NCBI GenBank assembly: GCA_910577645.1
Contig: CAJTOL010000008.1
Coordinates: forward strand, 1-64,000
DNA: 64,000 nucleotides
Direction of reading: 5' to 3'
Source of the DNA: an uncultured Lachnospiraceae bacterium
GTDB lineage: Bacteria > Bacillota > Clostridia > Lachnospirales > Lachnospiraceae
The position numbers and the translations under genes are program-made. The notes beneath the pieces were generated by a model, which was not told the DNA's origin, did no database searches, and saw only the letters and a program-made list of their open reading frames with translations. Of the stretch, positions 24,809-33,423 are shown piece by piece; positions within the stretch are counted from its first letter, which is position 1; each line of letters opens with the position of its first letter.

Positions 24809-25410
24809 TAGGGATAATTGATTACGATGCCGGGAACTTGAGAAGTGTTTCCAAGGCCCTTGAGGCATTGGGAGAAAAACCGGTAGTTACCAGGGACCGG
24901 GAGACTCTGCTTCAAGCGGATAAGGTGATTCTGCCGGGAGTGGGCTCTTTTGGGGATGCTATGGGAAAGCTCTGTCAATATGGCCTGACGGAGGTGATCC
25001 GTCAGATTGCGGACAGCAAAAAACCGCTTCTTGGCATATGCCTGGGGCTTCAGCTTTTGTTTGAGAGGAGCGACGAGTCTCCCGAAGCTAGGGGGCTTGG
25101 CATCCTGCCAGGGGAAATCCTCAGGATACCGGATTGTCCCGGACTCAAGATTCCCCATATGGGATGGAATTCCCTTTCCATCACACCCGGAGCCAGACTG
25201 TTTAAAGGAATCGAAAATGGGGCATATGTTTATTTTGTCCATTCATACTATTGTAAAGCAAAAGAAGAATCCATAGTGGCGGCTTCTGCAGAGTACAGCA
25301 CCCATATCCATGCGGCGGTGGAGCGGGGCAATGTATTTGCCTGCCAGTTCCATCCGGAAAAAAGCGGCAGCGTGGGCCTTGGGATTTTGAAGAATTTTAT
25401 TGAGCTGTAG
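24805..25410 (+). CDS. hisH: Imidazole glycerol phosphate synthase, glutaminase subunit
   Basis: HisH releases ammonia from glutamine for HisF in histidine synthesis. The 201-residue class I glutaminase domain has the nucleophile Cys in GICLGLQ (about residue 80), PGVGSFGDAM for the oxyanion strand, and the His/Glu pair in FHPEKS. ATG overlaps the Sir2-like gene stop. Only hisH and hisF of the pathway are present here, so the other his genes must be elsewhere. Confidence 0.96.
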   Translation: MIGIIDYDAGNLRSVSKALEALGEKPVVTRDRETLLQADKVILPGVGSFGDAMGKLCQYGLTEVIRQIADSKKPLLGICLGLQLLFERSDESPEARGLGILPGEILRIPDCPGLKIPHMGWNSLSITPGARLFKGIENGAYVYFVHSYYCKAKEESIVAASAEYSTHIHAAVERGNVFACQFHPEKSGSVGLGILKNFIEL

Positions 25411-25420
25411 GAGGCGTCCA

Positions 25421-26182
25421 ATGTTTACCAAACGAATCATACCCTGTCTGGACGTGAATAACGGCCGGGTGGTAAAAGGAGTTAATTTTGTGAATTTACA
25501 AGATGCCGGCGATCCGGTGGAGATTGCCAGGGCATATGACAAAGCAGGAGCAGACGAACTGGTATTTTTGGATATTACGGCTTCCTCGGATGACAGGAAA
25601 ACGGTGGTATCCATGGTTCGCCAGGTGGCGGAAACCGTATTTATTCCCTTTACCGTGGGCGGCGGCATCCGCACGGTAGAGGACTTTAAGCTGCTTCTCC
25701 GGGAAGGGGCAGACAAAATTTCCATTAATTCCTCTGCCATTGACCGGCCAGAGCTGATTTCGGAGGCAGCCGATAAGTTTGGCAGCCAGTGCGTGGTGGT
25801 GGCCATTGACGCCAAGCGCAGAGCAGATGGATCCGGCTTTAACATCTATAAGCACGGAGGCCGTATTGATATGGGGATTGATGCTGTAGAGTGGGCTATG
25901 AAGGCGGCCGGGCTGGGAGCCGGGGAGATTCTCCTGACCAGCATGGACTGTGACGGAACCAAGTCAGGCTATGACAATCAGCTGACGAGACTGGTGGCGG
26001 ATAATGTCCCCATTCCCGTAATTGCATCCGGCGGAGCAGGAACCAAAGAACATTTTTATGAGACTTTGACAGAAGGCGGGGCTGACGCTGCCCTGGCGGC
26101 GTCGCTGTTTCACTATAAAGAGCTGGAGATCATGGATTTAAAGGGCTATCTGGCAGAGAGAGGAGTAGCAGTGCGGCTCTAA
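25421..26182 (+). CDS. hisF: Imidazole glycerol phosphate synthase, cyclase subunit
   Basis: HisF is the TIM-barrel subunit that makes imidazole glycerol phosphate and AICAR. The 253-residue protein starts at 25421 after GTAGGAGGCG (MFTKRIIPCLDVNNGRVVKG). The catalytic aspartates are in CLDVNNG (D11) and AIDAKR (about D130). Phosphate-binding glycines are in VGGGIR and ASGGAG. It follows hisH by 10 bp and forms the heterodimer with it. Confidence 0.97.
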   Translation: MFTKRIIPCLDVNNGRVVKGVNFVNLQDAGDPVEIARAYDKAGADELVFLDITASSDDRKTVVSMVRQVAETVFIPFTVGGGIRTVEDFKLLLREGADKISINSSAIDRPELISEAADKFGSQCVVVAIDAKRRADGSGFNIYKHGGRIDMGIDAVEWAMKAAGLGAGEILLTSMDCDGTKSGYDNQLTRLVADNVPIPVIASGGAGTKEHFYETLTEGGADAALAASLFHYKELEIMDLKGYLAERGVAVRL

Positions 26183-26238
26183 AGCGTGTTTGAATCCGGC
26201 ATTGTATTTTCAGAAAGACACAAGGAGGCACACAAAAG

Positions 26239-26919
26239 ATGGCGGCGATTGACAACGATTGGCTGGAACCATTAAGCGGGGAGTTTAAAAAGGAGTACTA
26301 CCGCAAACTGTACGCAACTGTAAAACACGAATATCAGACCCGGCGTATTTTTCCGGAGGCGGACGATATATTCAATGCATTTGCTTTTACCCCATTATCT
26401 AAGGTAAAGGTGGTGATTCTGGGGCAGGATCCATATCACAATTACGGCCAGGCTCATGGGCTGTGCTTTTCTGTAAAACCAGATGTGGAGATTCCGCCGT
26501 CTCTGGTTAACATTTACCAGGAGCTTCACGATGATCTGGGATGCTACATTCCGGATAACGGATATTTAAAAAAATGGGCGGATCAGGGGGTAATGCTTTT
26601 AAATACCGTCCTTACGGTCCGGGCCCATGCGGCAAATTCCCATCGGGGGATCGGATGGGAGGAATTTACGGATGCTGCCATTAGAATTCTTAATAATGAG
26701 CAGCGGCCCATGGTATTTATCCTGTGGGGACGGCCGGCCCAGATGAAAAAGGCAATGCTAAACAATCCCGCTCATTTAATTCTGGAAGCGCCTCACCCCA
26801 GCCCCTTCTCGGCATCCAGAGGCTTTTTTGGGAGCTGTCCTTTTAGCAAAACCAATGATTATCTTACAAAGCATGGAGTGGAGCCCATTGACTGGCAGAT
26901 TGAGAATGTAAGAGGATAG
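26239..26919 (+). CDS. ung: Uracil-DNA glycosylase (family 1)
   Basis: Ung removes uracil from DNA. The 226-residue protein has the catalytic water-activating motif GQDPYHNYGQAHGL (about 62-75), the Leu-intercalation motif HPSPFSASRGFFG, and the VLLNTVLTVRAHAANSH-type region (here MLLNTVLTVRAHAANSH). AAGGAGG precedes the ATG. It sits 56 bp after hisF and 9 bp before uppP, apparently in the same transcript. Confidence 0.97.
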   Translation: MAAIDNDWLEPLSGEFKKEYYRKLYATVKHEYQTRRIFPEADDIFNAFAFTPLSKVKVVILGQDPYHNYGQAHGLCFSVKPDVEIPPSLVNIYQELHDDLGCYIPDNGYLKKWADQGVMLLNTVLTVRAHAANSHRGIGWEEFTDAAIRILNNEQRPMVFILWGRPAQMKKAMLNNPAHLILEAPHPSPFSASRGFFGSCPFSKTNDYLTKHGVEPIDWQIENVRG

Positions 26920-26928
26920 GAGAAGCGT

Positions 26929-27762
26929 ATGGAAATTTTTGAAGTATTAAAAGTATTAGTGCTGGGAATTGTGGAAGGCTTTACTGAGTGGCTGCCTATC
27001 AGCAGCACCGGCCACATGATCCTGGTGGAGGAAATCATTCCCCTTCACCTAAGCGAAGATTTCAAAAATGTTTTTATGGTAGTGGTTCAGTTGGGGGCTA
27101 TTTTGGCAGTGGTAGTTTTGTACTTCCATAAGCTGAATCCCTTTTCCCCGCGGAAAAAGCCGTCCCAGAAACGGGAGACCCTGCTCCTCTGGATCAAGAT
27201 TATTATTGCCTGCCTTCCGGCAGCCATAGTAGGGATTCCTTTTGACGATATTTTGGAGGCCTACCTGATGAAATCCTATGTGGTTGCCGCTATGCTGATT
27301 TTATACGGCATACTTTTTATCGTTCTGGAAAATCACAATGCCAATACCAGGTTTCCCATTCAAAAGACCAGCCAGATTACCTTTCAGACGGCGCTGTTTA
27401 TTGGCCTTTTCCAGCTTTTATCCCTGATCCCCGGAACCTCCCGATCCGGATCTACCATACTGGGAGCCATGATTTTGGGCTGCTCCAGAGGGGCTGCCGC
27501 AGAGTTTTCCTTTTTTCTGGGAATCCCGGTTATGTTTGGGGCCAGCCTTTTAAAAATCGTCAAATTCGGCCGGCTGTTTACAGGGGCGGAAGCTGCCTAC
27601 CTTTTGATAGGTATGGTCACTGCTTTTATTGTATCTGTCCTGTCTATTAAATTCCTCATTACTTATGTGAGGAAAAATGACTTTAAATTTTTTGGCTATT
27701 ACCGGATTGTGCTGGGAGTGGTAGTATTTGCCTATTTTGGGATTTCGGCTCTGGCCGGGTAG
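26929..27762 (+). CDS. uppP: Undecaprenyl-diphosphatase (BacA/UppP)
   Basis: UppP recycles undecaprenyl pyrophosphate to the monophosphate lipid carrier for cell wall synthesis and gives bacitracin tolerance. The 277-residue protein has about eight membrane spans. Catalytic signatures are EGFTEWLPISSTGHMIL (about 16-32) and LIPGTSRSGST (about 166-176). It ends the operon. A weak stem CTGCCG/CGGCAG at about 27764-27792 separates it from the convergent DAHP synthase gene. Confidence 0.96.
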   Translation: MEIFEVLKVLVLGIVEGFTEWLPISSTGHMILVEEIIPLHLSEDFKNVFMVVVQLGAILAVVVLYFHKLNPFSPRKKPSQKRETLLLWIKIIIACLPAAIVGIPFDDILEAYLMKSYVVAAMLILYGILFIVLENHNANTRFPIQKTSQITFQTALFIGLFQLLSLIPGTSRSGSTILGAMILGCSRGAAAEFSFFLGIPVMFGASLLKIVKFGRLFTGAEAAYLLIGMVTAFIVSVLSIKFLITYVRKNDFKFFGYYRIVLGVVVFAYFGISALAG

Positions 27763-27828
27763 GACTGCCGCACCCGGTTTAGGGGGACGGCAGGGATAAA
27801 ATCTCTAAATTAACCTGTTGTGCCTAAA

Positions 27829-28857
27829 TTATAACGCATCTGCAATCTCATAGATCAACCGTTCAGAATCTTCCCATCCCAGACAAGGATCGGTGATGGA
27901 TTTGCCATAGCAGCCATCGCCGATTCTTTGGCTTCCAGGCTCTAAGTAGCTCTCAATCATCAGGCCTTTGACCATATTCAGGATGTCGCTGCTGTGACGG
28001 CGGCTGTGAAGAACCTCTTTGGAGATCCGGATCTGCTCCAGATATTTTTTGCCGGAATTAGAGTGATTGGCATCTATAATGCAGGCTTGATTTACCAGAT
28101 TCCGCTCAGAATAAAGCTGGTGCAGCAGGTTTAAATCTTCAAAATGATAGTTGGGAATACTCTGGCCGTGCTTGTTTACCGCGCCTCTTAAAATAGTATG
28201 GGCCAGGGGATTTCCGGTAGACTGAACTTCCCAGCCCCGGTAAATATAGTCATGGCTGTGCTGTGCCGCCACGACAGAGTTGAGCATAACCGACAGGTCG
28301 CCGCTGGTAGGGTTTTTCATGCCAACCGGCACGTCGCAGGCGCTGGCAACCAGACGGTGAAACTGATTCTCCACAGAACGGGCCCCCACTGCGATATAAG
28401 ACATCATATCATCTAAGTATCTCAAATTTTCCGGATAAAGCATCTCGTCGGCAGTAGAAAGCCCGGTTTCTTTTAATACCCGCATATGCATATTGCGGAT
28501 GGCGATAAGGCCTTCATAGATATCAGGTTTATCCTCAGGATTAGGCTGATGTACCATGCCCTTGTAGCCTTCTCCGGTGGTGCGGGGCTTATTGGTGTAG
28601 ACCCGGGGGATGATAATTACTTTTTCCGCAACTTTTTCCTGTACCTTTGCCAGACGGCTGGTGTAATCGCAGACGGAATCCTCGTTGTCAGCAGAACAGG
28701 GGCCGATGATTAACAGAAATTTATCGCTTTCTCCGGTAAAGACCTTTTTAATCTCCTGATCCCGGTTTTTTTTGATAGCCGCCAGCTCCAGAGGAAGCGG
28801 GTATTGCTCGCGGATCTCGGAAGGATCCGGCAGTTTCTGAACAAATTTAAGTCCCAT
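27829..28857 (-). CDS. 3-deoxy-7-phosphoheptulonate synthase (class I alpha)
   Basis: DAHP synthase joins phosphoenolpyruvate and erythrose 4-phosphate at the start of the shikimate pathway. The 342-residue protein is of the AroF/G/H type: GPCSADN, RVYTNKPRTTGEGYKG, GARSVENQFHR and DANHSNSGKK are seen, with the metal-binding His/Glu/Asp region at the C-terminus. I chose the ATG at 28857 with AAGGAGGT upstream; an in-frame start at 28899 would lie over the promoter. Its promoter is back-to-back with the tyrS leader promoter, linking two aromatic amino acid genes. Feedback type (Phe, Tyr or Trp) cannot be read with confidence. Confidence 0.95.
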   Translation of the reverse strand: MGLKFVQKLPDPSEIREQYPLPLELAAIKKNRDQEIKKVFTGESDKFLLIIGPCSADNEDSVCDYTSRLAKVQEKVAEKVIIIPRVYTNKPRTTGEGYKGMVHQPNPEDKPDIYEGLIAIRNMHMRVLKETGLSTADEMLYPENLRYLDDMMSYIAVGARSVENQFHRLVASACDVPVGMKNPTSGDLSVMLNSVVAAQHSHDYIYRGWEVQSTGNPLAHTILRGAVNKHGQSIPNYHFEDLNLLHQLYSERNLVNQACIIDANHSNSGKKYLEQIRISKEVLHSRRHSSDILNMVKGLMIESYLEPGSQRIGDGCYGKSITDPCLGWEDSERLIYEIADAL

Positions 28858-28898
28858 GATGTACCTCCTTGTGTCATAAATATAATTTATAAATGTCA

Positions 28899-28927
28899 AT
28901 TATAATACGCATGGAGAAAATGGGCAA
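28899..28927 (-). promoter_or_regulatory. Promoter of the DAHP synthase gene
   Basis: On the minus strand TTGCCC (28927-28922) and TATAAT (28904-28899) are spaced 17 bp. Confidence 0.6.
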
Positions 28928-28968
28928 GTAAAAAATGAAACAGCCCGGATAAACCAATATAAAACCCC

Positions 28969-28997
28969 TTGACAAATTTCCACAATCCCCCTATAAT
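28969..28997 (+). promoter_or_regulatory. Consensus promoter of the tyrS T-box leader
   Basis: A perfect TTGACA (28969-28974) and a perfect TATAAT (28992-28997) are spaced 17 bp. Transcription would start near 29004. Confidence 0.85.
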
Positions 28998-29003
28998 ACC
29001 AAT

Positions 29004-29362
29004 TAATTTCAACACCAACAAGCAACGAAGGGAACAAGTACCCACCTGCAAAGACACACAGAAAGCAGCCGGCGGATGAGAGGCGCGTGGAAAGCAGATG
29101 GCGAATACATCCCGGAGCTTCGCACCCAACGGGATTCAGGCGGCACTTTTAAAATGGCTTATCCAGTTTCCTCAGTAGGCTGCGACGGAGCCGGCGCACG
29201 TTACAGCGCCAGGGTATTTTAACTGTCTGACACGCCGGAGAAACCATTCTCCGCCGGCAGGACAAGCGAAAGTACTTACAGAGATCGGCAGTGTAAGCTG
29301 CCGGTGAAAAAAGGTGGTAACACGGGAGCATGGCCTCGTCCTTTTCGGGACGGGGCTTTTTT
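29004..29362 (+). promoter_or_regulatory. T-box riboswitch (tyrosine), with terminator
   Basis: The leader carries the T-box core AGGTGGTAACACGGG (about 29312-29326) and a terminator CCTCGTCC/GGACGGGG plus TTTTTT (29334-29362). The Stem I specifier loop reads GAATACATC with TAC at 29106-29108, the tyrosine codon. Uncharged tRNA-Tyr would pair with it and with the T-box bulge, and so switch on tyrS. Confidence 0.92.
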
Positions 29363-29522
29363 GTTTTATAGGATTCGATTTTCTTGAAGCAAAAAGCTTT
29401 GCGGAGATCCTGGCTGCAGCGGAGCAAAATTCTTTGTCTTTACGGAATATCCGGCAAAGTATGTCAGCCCCTTCCCCCAAAATGCCATGATTCACAAAAC
29501 ACATAGAAAAGGAGCAAATAAG

Positions 29523-30746
29523 ATGGGAGTTTATGAGGAATTAATTGCCAGAGGCTTAATTGCCCAGGTAACCAACGAGGAAGAGATTAAGAAAATGGTA
29601 AACCAAGGAAAAGCCACCTTTTATATTGGCTTTGACCCTACCGCAGACAGCCTTCATGTAGGGCATTTTATGGCGCTGTGCTTAATGAAGCGCCTTCAGA
29701 TGGCAGGAAATAAGCCGATTGCCTTAATCGGCGGCGGTACCGGCATGATCGGCGATCCATCCGGCAGAAGCGATATGCGCCAGATGATGACCACGGATAC
29801 CATTGAGCACAACTGCGACTGCTTCAAAAAGCAGATGAGCCGTTTTATTGATTTCTCAGAAGGCAAGGCTCTTATGGTCAACAATGCAGAGTGGCTGATG
29901 GGATTAAATTACATTGAATTTTTACGGGAGGTAGGCCCTCACTTTTCTGTAAACCGTATGCTGTCTGCAGAATGTTATAAGCAGCGTATGGAAAAGGGCC
30001 TTAGCTTTTTAGAGTTTAACTACATGATTATGCAGAGCTATGATTTCTATATGCTGTACCAGAATTACGGCTGCAACATGCAGTTTGGCGGTGATGATCA
30101 GTGGAGCAACATGCTAGGAGGAACAGAACTAATCCGCCGGAAGCTGGGCAAGGATGCTCACGCTATGACTATTACTCTGCTTTTGAATTCTGAAGGGAAG
30201 AAGATGGGCAAGACCCAGTCCGGAGCAGTTTGGCTGGATCCCAACAAGACCACGCCCTTTGAATTTTACCAGTACTGGAGAAACATTGGAGACGCTGACG
30301 TATTAAAGTGCCTGCGGATGCTGACCTTCCTGCCTTTAGAGCAGATTGATGAGATGGATAAATGGGAGGGAAGCCAGCTCAATGAAGCGAAGGAGATCTT
30401 AGCATATGAGCTGACCGCTTTGGTTCACGGGGAAGAAGAGGCCGGAAAGGCCAAGGAAGCTTCCAGGGCCTTGTTTACCAGCGGAAGCGCCGCCAACATG
30501 CCTTCCTTTGAACTGGCTGACGAAGACTTTACGGACGGAGCCATTGACATTTTAAGCCTAGTTCACAAGTCCGGCCTGTGCGGATCCCGGTCCGATGCCA
30601 GAAGAAACGTAGAGCAGGGCGGCGTGTCCGTAGACGGGGAGCAGGTAAAAGATACCAGAAAAACTTACACCAGGGAAGAGCTTTCTGGTGACGGCATTAT
30701 CATTAAGCGGGGTAAGAAAAACTTTATGAAGGTGTTTGCGAAATAG
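29523..30746 (+). CDS. tyrS: Tyrosyl-tRNA synthetase
   Basis: TyrS charges tRNA-Tyr. The 407-residue class I enzyme has the HIGH motif as HVGH (about residue 46), the tyrosine-binding NYMIMQSYDFYMLYQ stretch, the KMSKS loop as KKMGKTQSG, and a C-terminal S4 RNA-binding domain (SRSDARRNVEQGGVSVDGEQ). I chose the ATG at 29523 after AAAAGGAGC. It is controlled by the tyrosine T-box upstream and ends at a strong terminator. Confidence 0.98.
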   Translation: MGVYEELIARGLIAQVTNEEEIKKMVNQGKATFYIGFDPTADSLHVGHFMALCLMKRLQMAGNKPIALIGGGTGMIGDPSGRSDMRQMMTTDTIEHNCDCFKKQMSRFIDFSEGKALMVNNAEWLMGLNYIEFLREVGPHFSVNRMLSAECYKQRMEKGLSFLEFNYMIMQSYDFYMLYQNYGCNMQFGGDDQWSNMLGGTELIRRKLGKDAHAMTITLLLNSEGKKMGKTQSGAVWLDPNKTTPFEFYQYWRNIGDADVLKCLRMLTFLPLEQIDEMDKWEGSQLNEAKEILAYELTALVHGEEEAGKAKEASRALFTSGSAANMPSFELADEDFTDGAIDILSLVHKSGLCGSRSDARRNVEQGGVSVDGEQVKDTRKTYTREELSGDGIIIKRGKKNFMKVFAK

Positions 30747-30761
30747 TAAATTGCAGCAGAA

Positions 30762-30807
30762 AGAGGATGCCGTTGGAGTGGTTTGCGGCATCCTCTCCTT
30801 TATTTTG
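30762..30807 (+). terminator. Terminator of tyrS
   Basis: AGAGGATGCCG (30762-30772) pairs with CGGCATCCTCT (30786-30796). CCTTTATTTTG follows. Confidence 0.85.
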
Positions 30808-31345
30808 TATTTGATTTATAAGGTCAGGACCCTTGTTTCACGTTTAATTGCAAATAAAAATGACAAAGATTTTAATTACTCTTTAAAAAAGTTCGATGAG
30901 GATAAGAATTGTGAATCGTATCTCAAACCACATCAGTTTGTTTATGACTATACAAATTTTACGATACTGCTCACAAAATAAGACATTACCTTCTTTTTAT
31001 TTTTTACTATAATCTAATCCAGAAGCTATTTTGAATGAAGGTTCCGATTTTGATAAAAATTTATTCTACAGAGCTTGTGCCTGCCGTATTTCCTTCCTTT
31101 TTGCGGTGGGGAAAGGGGAGGAAGCTGTACGCCAGCAAAAAGCAAGGGCAGAATCAGATCCGGAGAATCCCAAAGAAATGGATTTATTGATTGTGTCGTA
31201 TATTTATGCGGATAAAATAGGGGATGCCTACGAATGTTTTTTAAAGGCCGTAGAAAAATTTCCGAGAAACTTCGTAAAAATGGCTTTGATATTGAAGCAG
31301 ACATGGCTGAAGAAAGTGCAAAAAGGCTGGATATGAAGAATAGAT
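30808..31345 (+). pseudogene. Gene remnants, no intact gene
   Basis: Two plus-strand fragments can be read. One (about 30860-30981) reads DKDFNYSLKKFDEDKNCESY with no proper start. The other (about 31031-31336) reads KARAESDPENPKEMDLLIVS and looks like a tetratricopeptide-type segment; near 31240 the coherent reading seems to change frame into SEKLRKNGFDIEADMAEESA, ending at a stop near 31346. I treat both as decayed genes, probably one with a frameshift. Neither has a ribosome binding site. Confidence 0.4.
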
Positions 31346-31356
31346 AGTAAAGAAAG

Positions 31357-31395
31357 AGAACCCTGGAAAGGTTCCGGACTATTTTCCAGGGTTCT
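31357..31395. repeat. Inverted repeat (possible terminator, minus-strand orientation)
   Basis: AGAACCCTGGAAA (31357-31369) pairs with TTTCCAGGGTTCT (31383-31395), a 13-bp perfect stem. The T-rich side is on the minus strand (CTTTCTTTAC). Confidence 0.6.
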
Positions 31396-31456
31396 TATGG
31401 AAAATTCACCGATCCTATGATAAAATTATAGAAAGACAATAGAGAGGAGCGGCTTC

Positions 31457-32200
31457 ATGAGAAAAGGTTTTTTAAAAAAGCTGGCAGCAGTTGTTCTCAC
31501 TGTAGTTTGCACAGCGGGATTAAGCATTCCGGCGCTGGCTGCAGGCTGGAAGCAGGATAATAAGGGCTGGTGGTACGAGACAGAGGACGGCGGCTATCTG
31601 ACCAATACCTGGTGGCAGGATCAGGACGGGATGTGGTATGTTTTCGATCAAAACGGTTACATTTACACAAATACCTACCGGATGATAGACGGGGTTCTGT
31701 ATCCCTTTTTAAGCAACGGAATGTGGGCCGGAACCGCATTTGCAGATTACGGACAAGGCGTATGGACGGGGAATACTTATGCGAATCCCTGGTCCGGAGT
31801 TTCCGTTACCGTACCGGAGGGAGCGGTATTTTCCTATGATTTGGATGCCATTATGCTCAGCGGTTCCTTTATCCAGGAATTTATGCTTACCTTACCGGGA
31901 GGCCTGGACGGCCAAATCACCTTAACCTACCATGATATCAATGCCTATCCTGAGATAACGGATGAACAGTACACATCCATAGCAGCCATTTCTCTGGCGG
32001 AAGCCGGTCTTCAGATTACCGGAAGCCAGCAGGTAAAACTGAATGGAAAGGTCTATACAAAGGTATCGTCCACAATATCCGGAGCCATTTTTGCAGACTG
32101 TTATTTCCGGCGTGTGGGCCATTATATGGAGATATTTTTAACAAGCTATTCCCTGGGGGATAAGGCGGCCATAGATAGCGTAATGGCGACGATACGATAA
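31457..32200 (+). CDS. Secreted protein with cell-wall-binding repeats
   Basis: A 247-residue protein with a clear Sec signal peptide (KKLAAVVLTVVCTAGLSIPA, cleavage after about residue 29). Choline-binding-type repeats follow: GWKQDNKGWWYETEDGGYLT, then WWQDQDGMWYVFDQNGYIYT, about residues 30-75. The rest (about 80-247) is an exported domain of unknown function, with SVTVPEGAVFSYDLDAIMLS suggesting a beta-rich fold. It would attach non-covalently to the wall. ATG after GAGAGGAG. A related repeat protein is encoded at 33611-34507. Confidence 0.85.
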   Translation: MRKGFLKKLAAVVLTVVCTAGLSIPALAAGWKQDNKGWWYETEDGGYLTNTWWQDQDGMWYVFDQNGYIYTNTYRMIDGVLYPFLSNGMWAGTAFADYGQGVWTGNTYANPWSGVSVTVPEGAVFSYDLDAIMLSGSFIQEFMLTLPGGLDGQITLTYHDINAYPEITDEQYTSIAAISLAEAGLQITGSQQVKLNGKVYTKVSSTISGAIFADCYFRRVGHYMEIFLTSYSLGDKAAIDSVMATIR

Positions 32201-32250
32201 AACTCCTGAAAGATTACTAAAACAGAAAAGAAGAGGGAAACATATCCTAC

Positions 32251-32299
32251 AAAATTTTCAATGGAGATGTCATTTTGCGACATCTCCATTGAAAATTTT
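32251..32299. repeat. Perfect 21-bp palindrome overlapping the DUF1062 gene end
   Basis: The left arm 32251-32271 (AAAATTTTCAATGGAGATGTC less its last base) is exactly complementary to 32279-32299, with a 7-base loop ATTTTGC. The stem contains the DUF1062 stop codon and last ten codons. The loop side TCATTTTGCGACATCTCC resembles the arms of the intergenic palindrome family elsewhere in the window. It may act as a terminator in both directions. Confidence 0.8.
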
Positions 32300-32866
32300 A
32301 TAATCAGGTAATTCATTATTAAAAACAAGGGTAATACCTCCTTTTAATTTACATTTTTTCAAATCCTGCTCGGGAATACTTTTTATTTTCCCTCTTGTAA
32401 TCAGTTGCAGATATTCCTTTTCTGACAGAAGTAATTTGCTTCTCACAACAGAAGACACCTTAACAGAAAGAGAATGCTTATTTTTGATTTCGAGTTGTAC
32501 GGCTTCATTTAGAGAAAAGCAATCACCAATAACAGAATATTTGGGCGAACTGACTTCTACACCGTTCTCTTGCAAAAACTGGCTGTTCATTGCATATTTT
32601 TCTACAAGCTCGTTATTATTTTTATAAAATCCATCTAATCGTTCTGGCTTTAATGCTTGTGGAGAAATACGGGAATAAACAGTAGCGTTCCATGTGGTAT
32701 TGCAATCAGAGCATTTGTAAATCAACCAAATATCCAAGTATCTGCGCTGGGCATTTATTCGGAATTGCCGTGAACAAGCAAAAAGATTTTTTCTTCCGCA
32801 TTTCTTGCAATATTTTAGTACAGGCAGCAAGGAAAGGCTTTGTACTTCCCATATAATTTTTTTCAC
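32270..32866 (-). CDS. DUF1062 domain-containing protein
   Basis: A 198-residue soluble protein with two CxxC pairs, CKKCGRK and CSDCNTTW (about residues 20-25 and 53-58), likely a zinc ribbon, followed by a conserved region RLDGFYKNNNELVEKYAM. This matches DUF1062; the function is unknown. I prefer the GTG at 32866, which has GGAGGAATT upstream, over the ATG at 32902. The gene is AT-rich relative to its neighbours and may have been acquired with the CD3324-type gene upstream. Its 3' end lies in a perfect palindrome. Confidence 0.75.
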   Translation of the reverse strand: MKKIIWEVQSLSLLPVLKYCKKCGRKNLFACSRQFRINAQRRYLDIWLIYKCSDCNTTWNATVYSRISPQALKPERLDGFYKNNNELVEKYAMNSQFLQENGVEVSSPKYSVIGDCFSLNEAVQLEIKNKHSLSVKVSSVVRSKLLLSEKEYLQLITRGKIKSIPEQDLKKCKLKGGITLVFNNELPDYKIFNGDVAK

Positions 32867-32960
32867 TCCGTAATTCCTCCCTCCTATGTTTCTTACAAGC
32901 AAATTGTATCATCATACAATACAGAACCAAACCTAATACTCTTTTTGTAAATAAACATAA

Positions 32961-33025
32961 GAAACGGGAATGCCGCAAAATGAAATAGAAAGTCTTTGGT
33001 TTCATTTTGCAACATCCCCGTTTCT
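32961..33025. repeat. Intergenic palindrome family, copy R1
   Basis: The arms GAAACGGG-ATGCCGCAAAATGAAA and its partner TTTCATTTTGC..CATCCCCGTTTC flank a loop TAGAAAGTCTTTGG. The right half (AGAAAGTCTNTGGTTTCATT and the following CATCCCCGTTTCTG) is almost identical to copy R4 at 51282-51406. It sits between the CD3324-type and DUF1062 genes. Confidence 0.8.
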
Positions 33026-33026
33026 G

Positions 33027-33305
33027 TCAATCATATTCTTTTTTTAACTGCCCGATAATTCTCTGAATACTTTTTAAAGATAGAAAATATTTTTCGGCAA
33101 GGAATTCCATTCGTTTCCCTGCAAGGTAGTCATCATAAATACGTCGGTTTCTATCTTGTAATTCCTGACGGGTTGAGGTTGTTTCCCCCCAGCTTTTTTT
33201 GTTATCAGAAATTCTGGGGATATACAAAAATTCTCCATCAATGTATTCCTGGACTTTCAGAAGTAAATCATGCGGCAGAACGTGTGTTGCTTTTTTGTAA
33301 CCCAT
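33027..33305 (-). CDS. CD3324-family small DNA-binding protein
   Basis: A 92-residue protein beginning GYKKATHVLPHDLLLKVQEY with a C-terminal helix-turn-helix-like segment (MEFLAEKYFLSLKSIQRIIG, about 66-85). It resembles the CD3324 family of small putative regulators. The start has a weak AGGAG site. Upstream on the same strand is a 9-codon frame with a very strong ribosome binding site (33394-33423). The target of the regulator is unknown; DUF1062 downstream is a candidate partner. Confidence 0.7.
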   Translation of the reverse strand: MGYKKATHVLPHDLLLKVQEYIDGEFLYIPRISDNKKSWGETTSTRQELQDRNRRIYDDYLAGKRMEFLAEKYFLSLKSIQRIIGQLKKEYD

Positions 33306-33393
33306 TTTGCACTCCTAATGTGATTTGCCTGTCGGAAACTGCAAGGTCTATCTGCAACACCTATTCATATTTTAACCGTTGCGATAGCCTTGC

Positions 33394-33423
33394 TTACGCA
33401 ACAATGACGATAGGATTAAGCAT
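33394..33423 (-). promoter_or_regulatory. Possible leader peptide with strong ribosome binding site
   Basis: A minus-strand AAAGGAGG followed 9 nt later by ATG opens a 9-codon frame (MLNPIVIVA) ending in TAA. Directly after it lie a GTTGCG/CGCAAC stem and a GCAAGG/CCTTGC stem that could close near the CD3324-type start. This layout would suit translation attenuation, but it may also be the relic of a longer frame. Confidence 0.3.

Noticed and set aside
24805..26182. Full histidine operon
   Set aside because: Only hisH and hisF are present; neighbours are ung and the Sir2-like gene.
30736..30981. Plus-strand 81-codon frame overlapping the tyrS stop
   Set aside because: It passes through the tyrS terminator and its N-terminal part is the stem sequence; only the distal half may be a gene relic.
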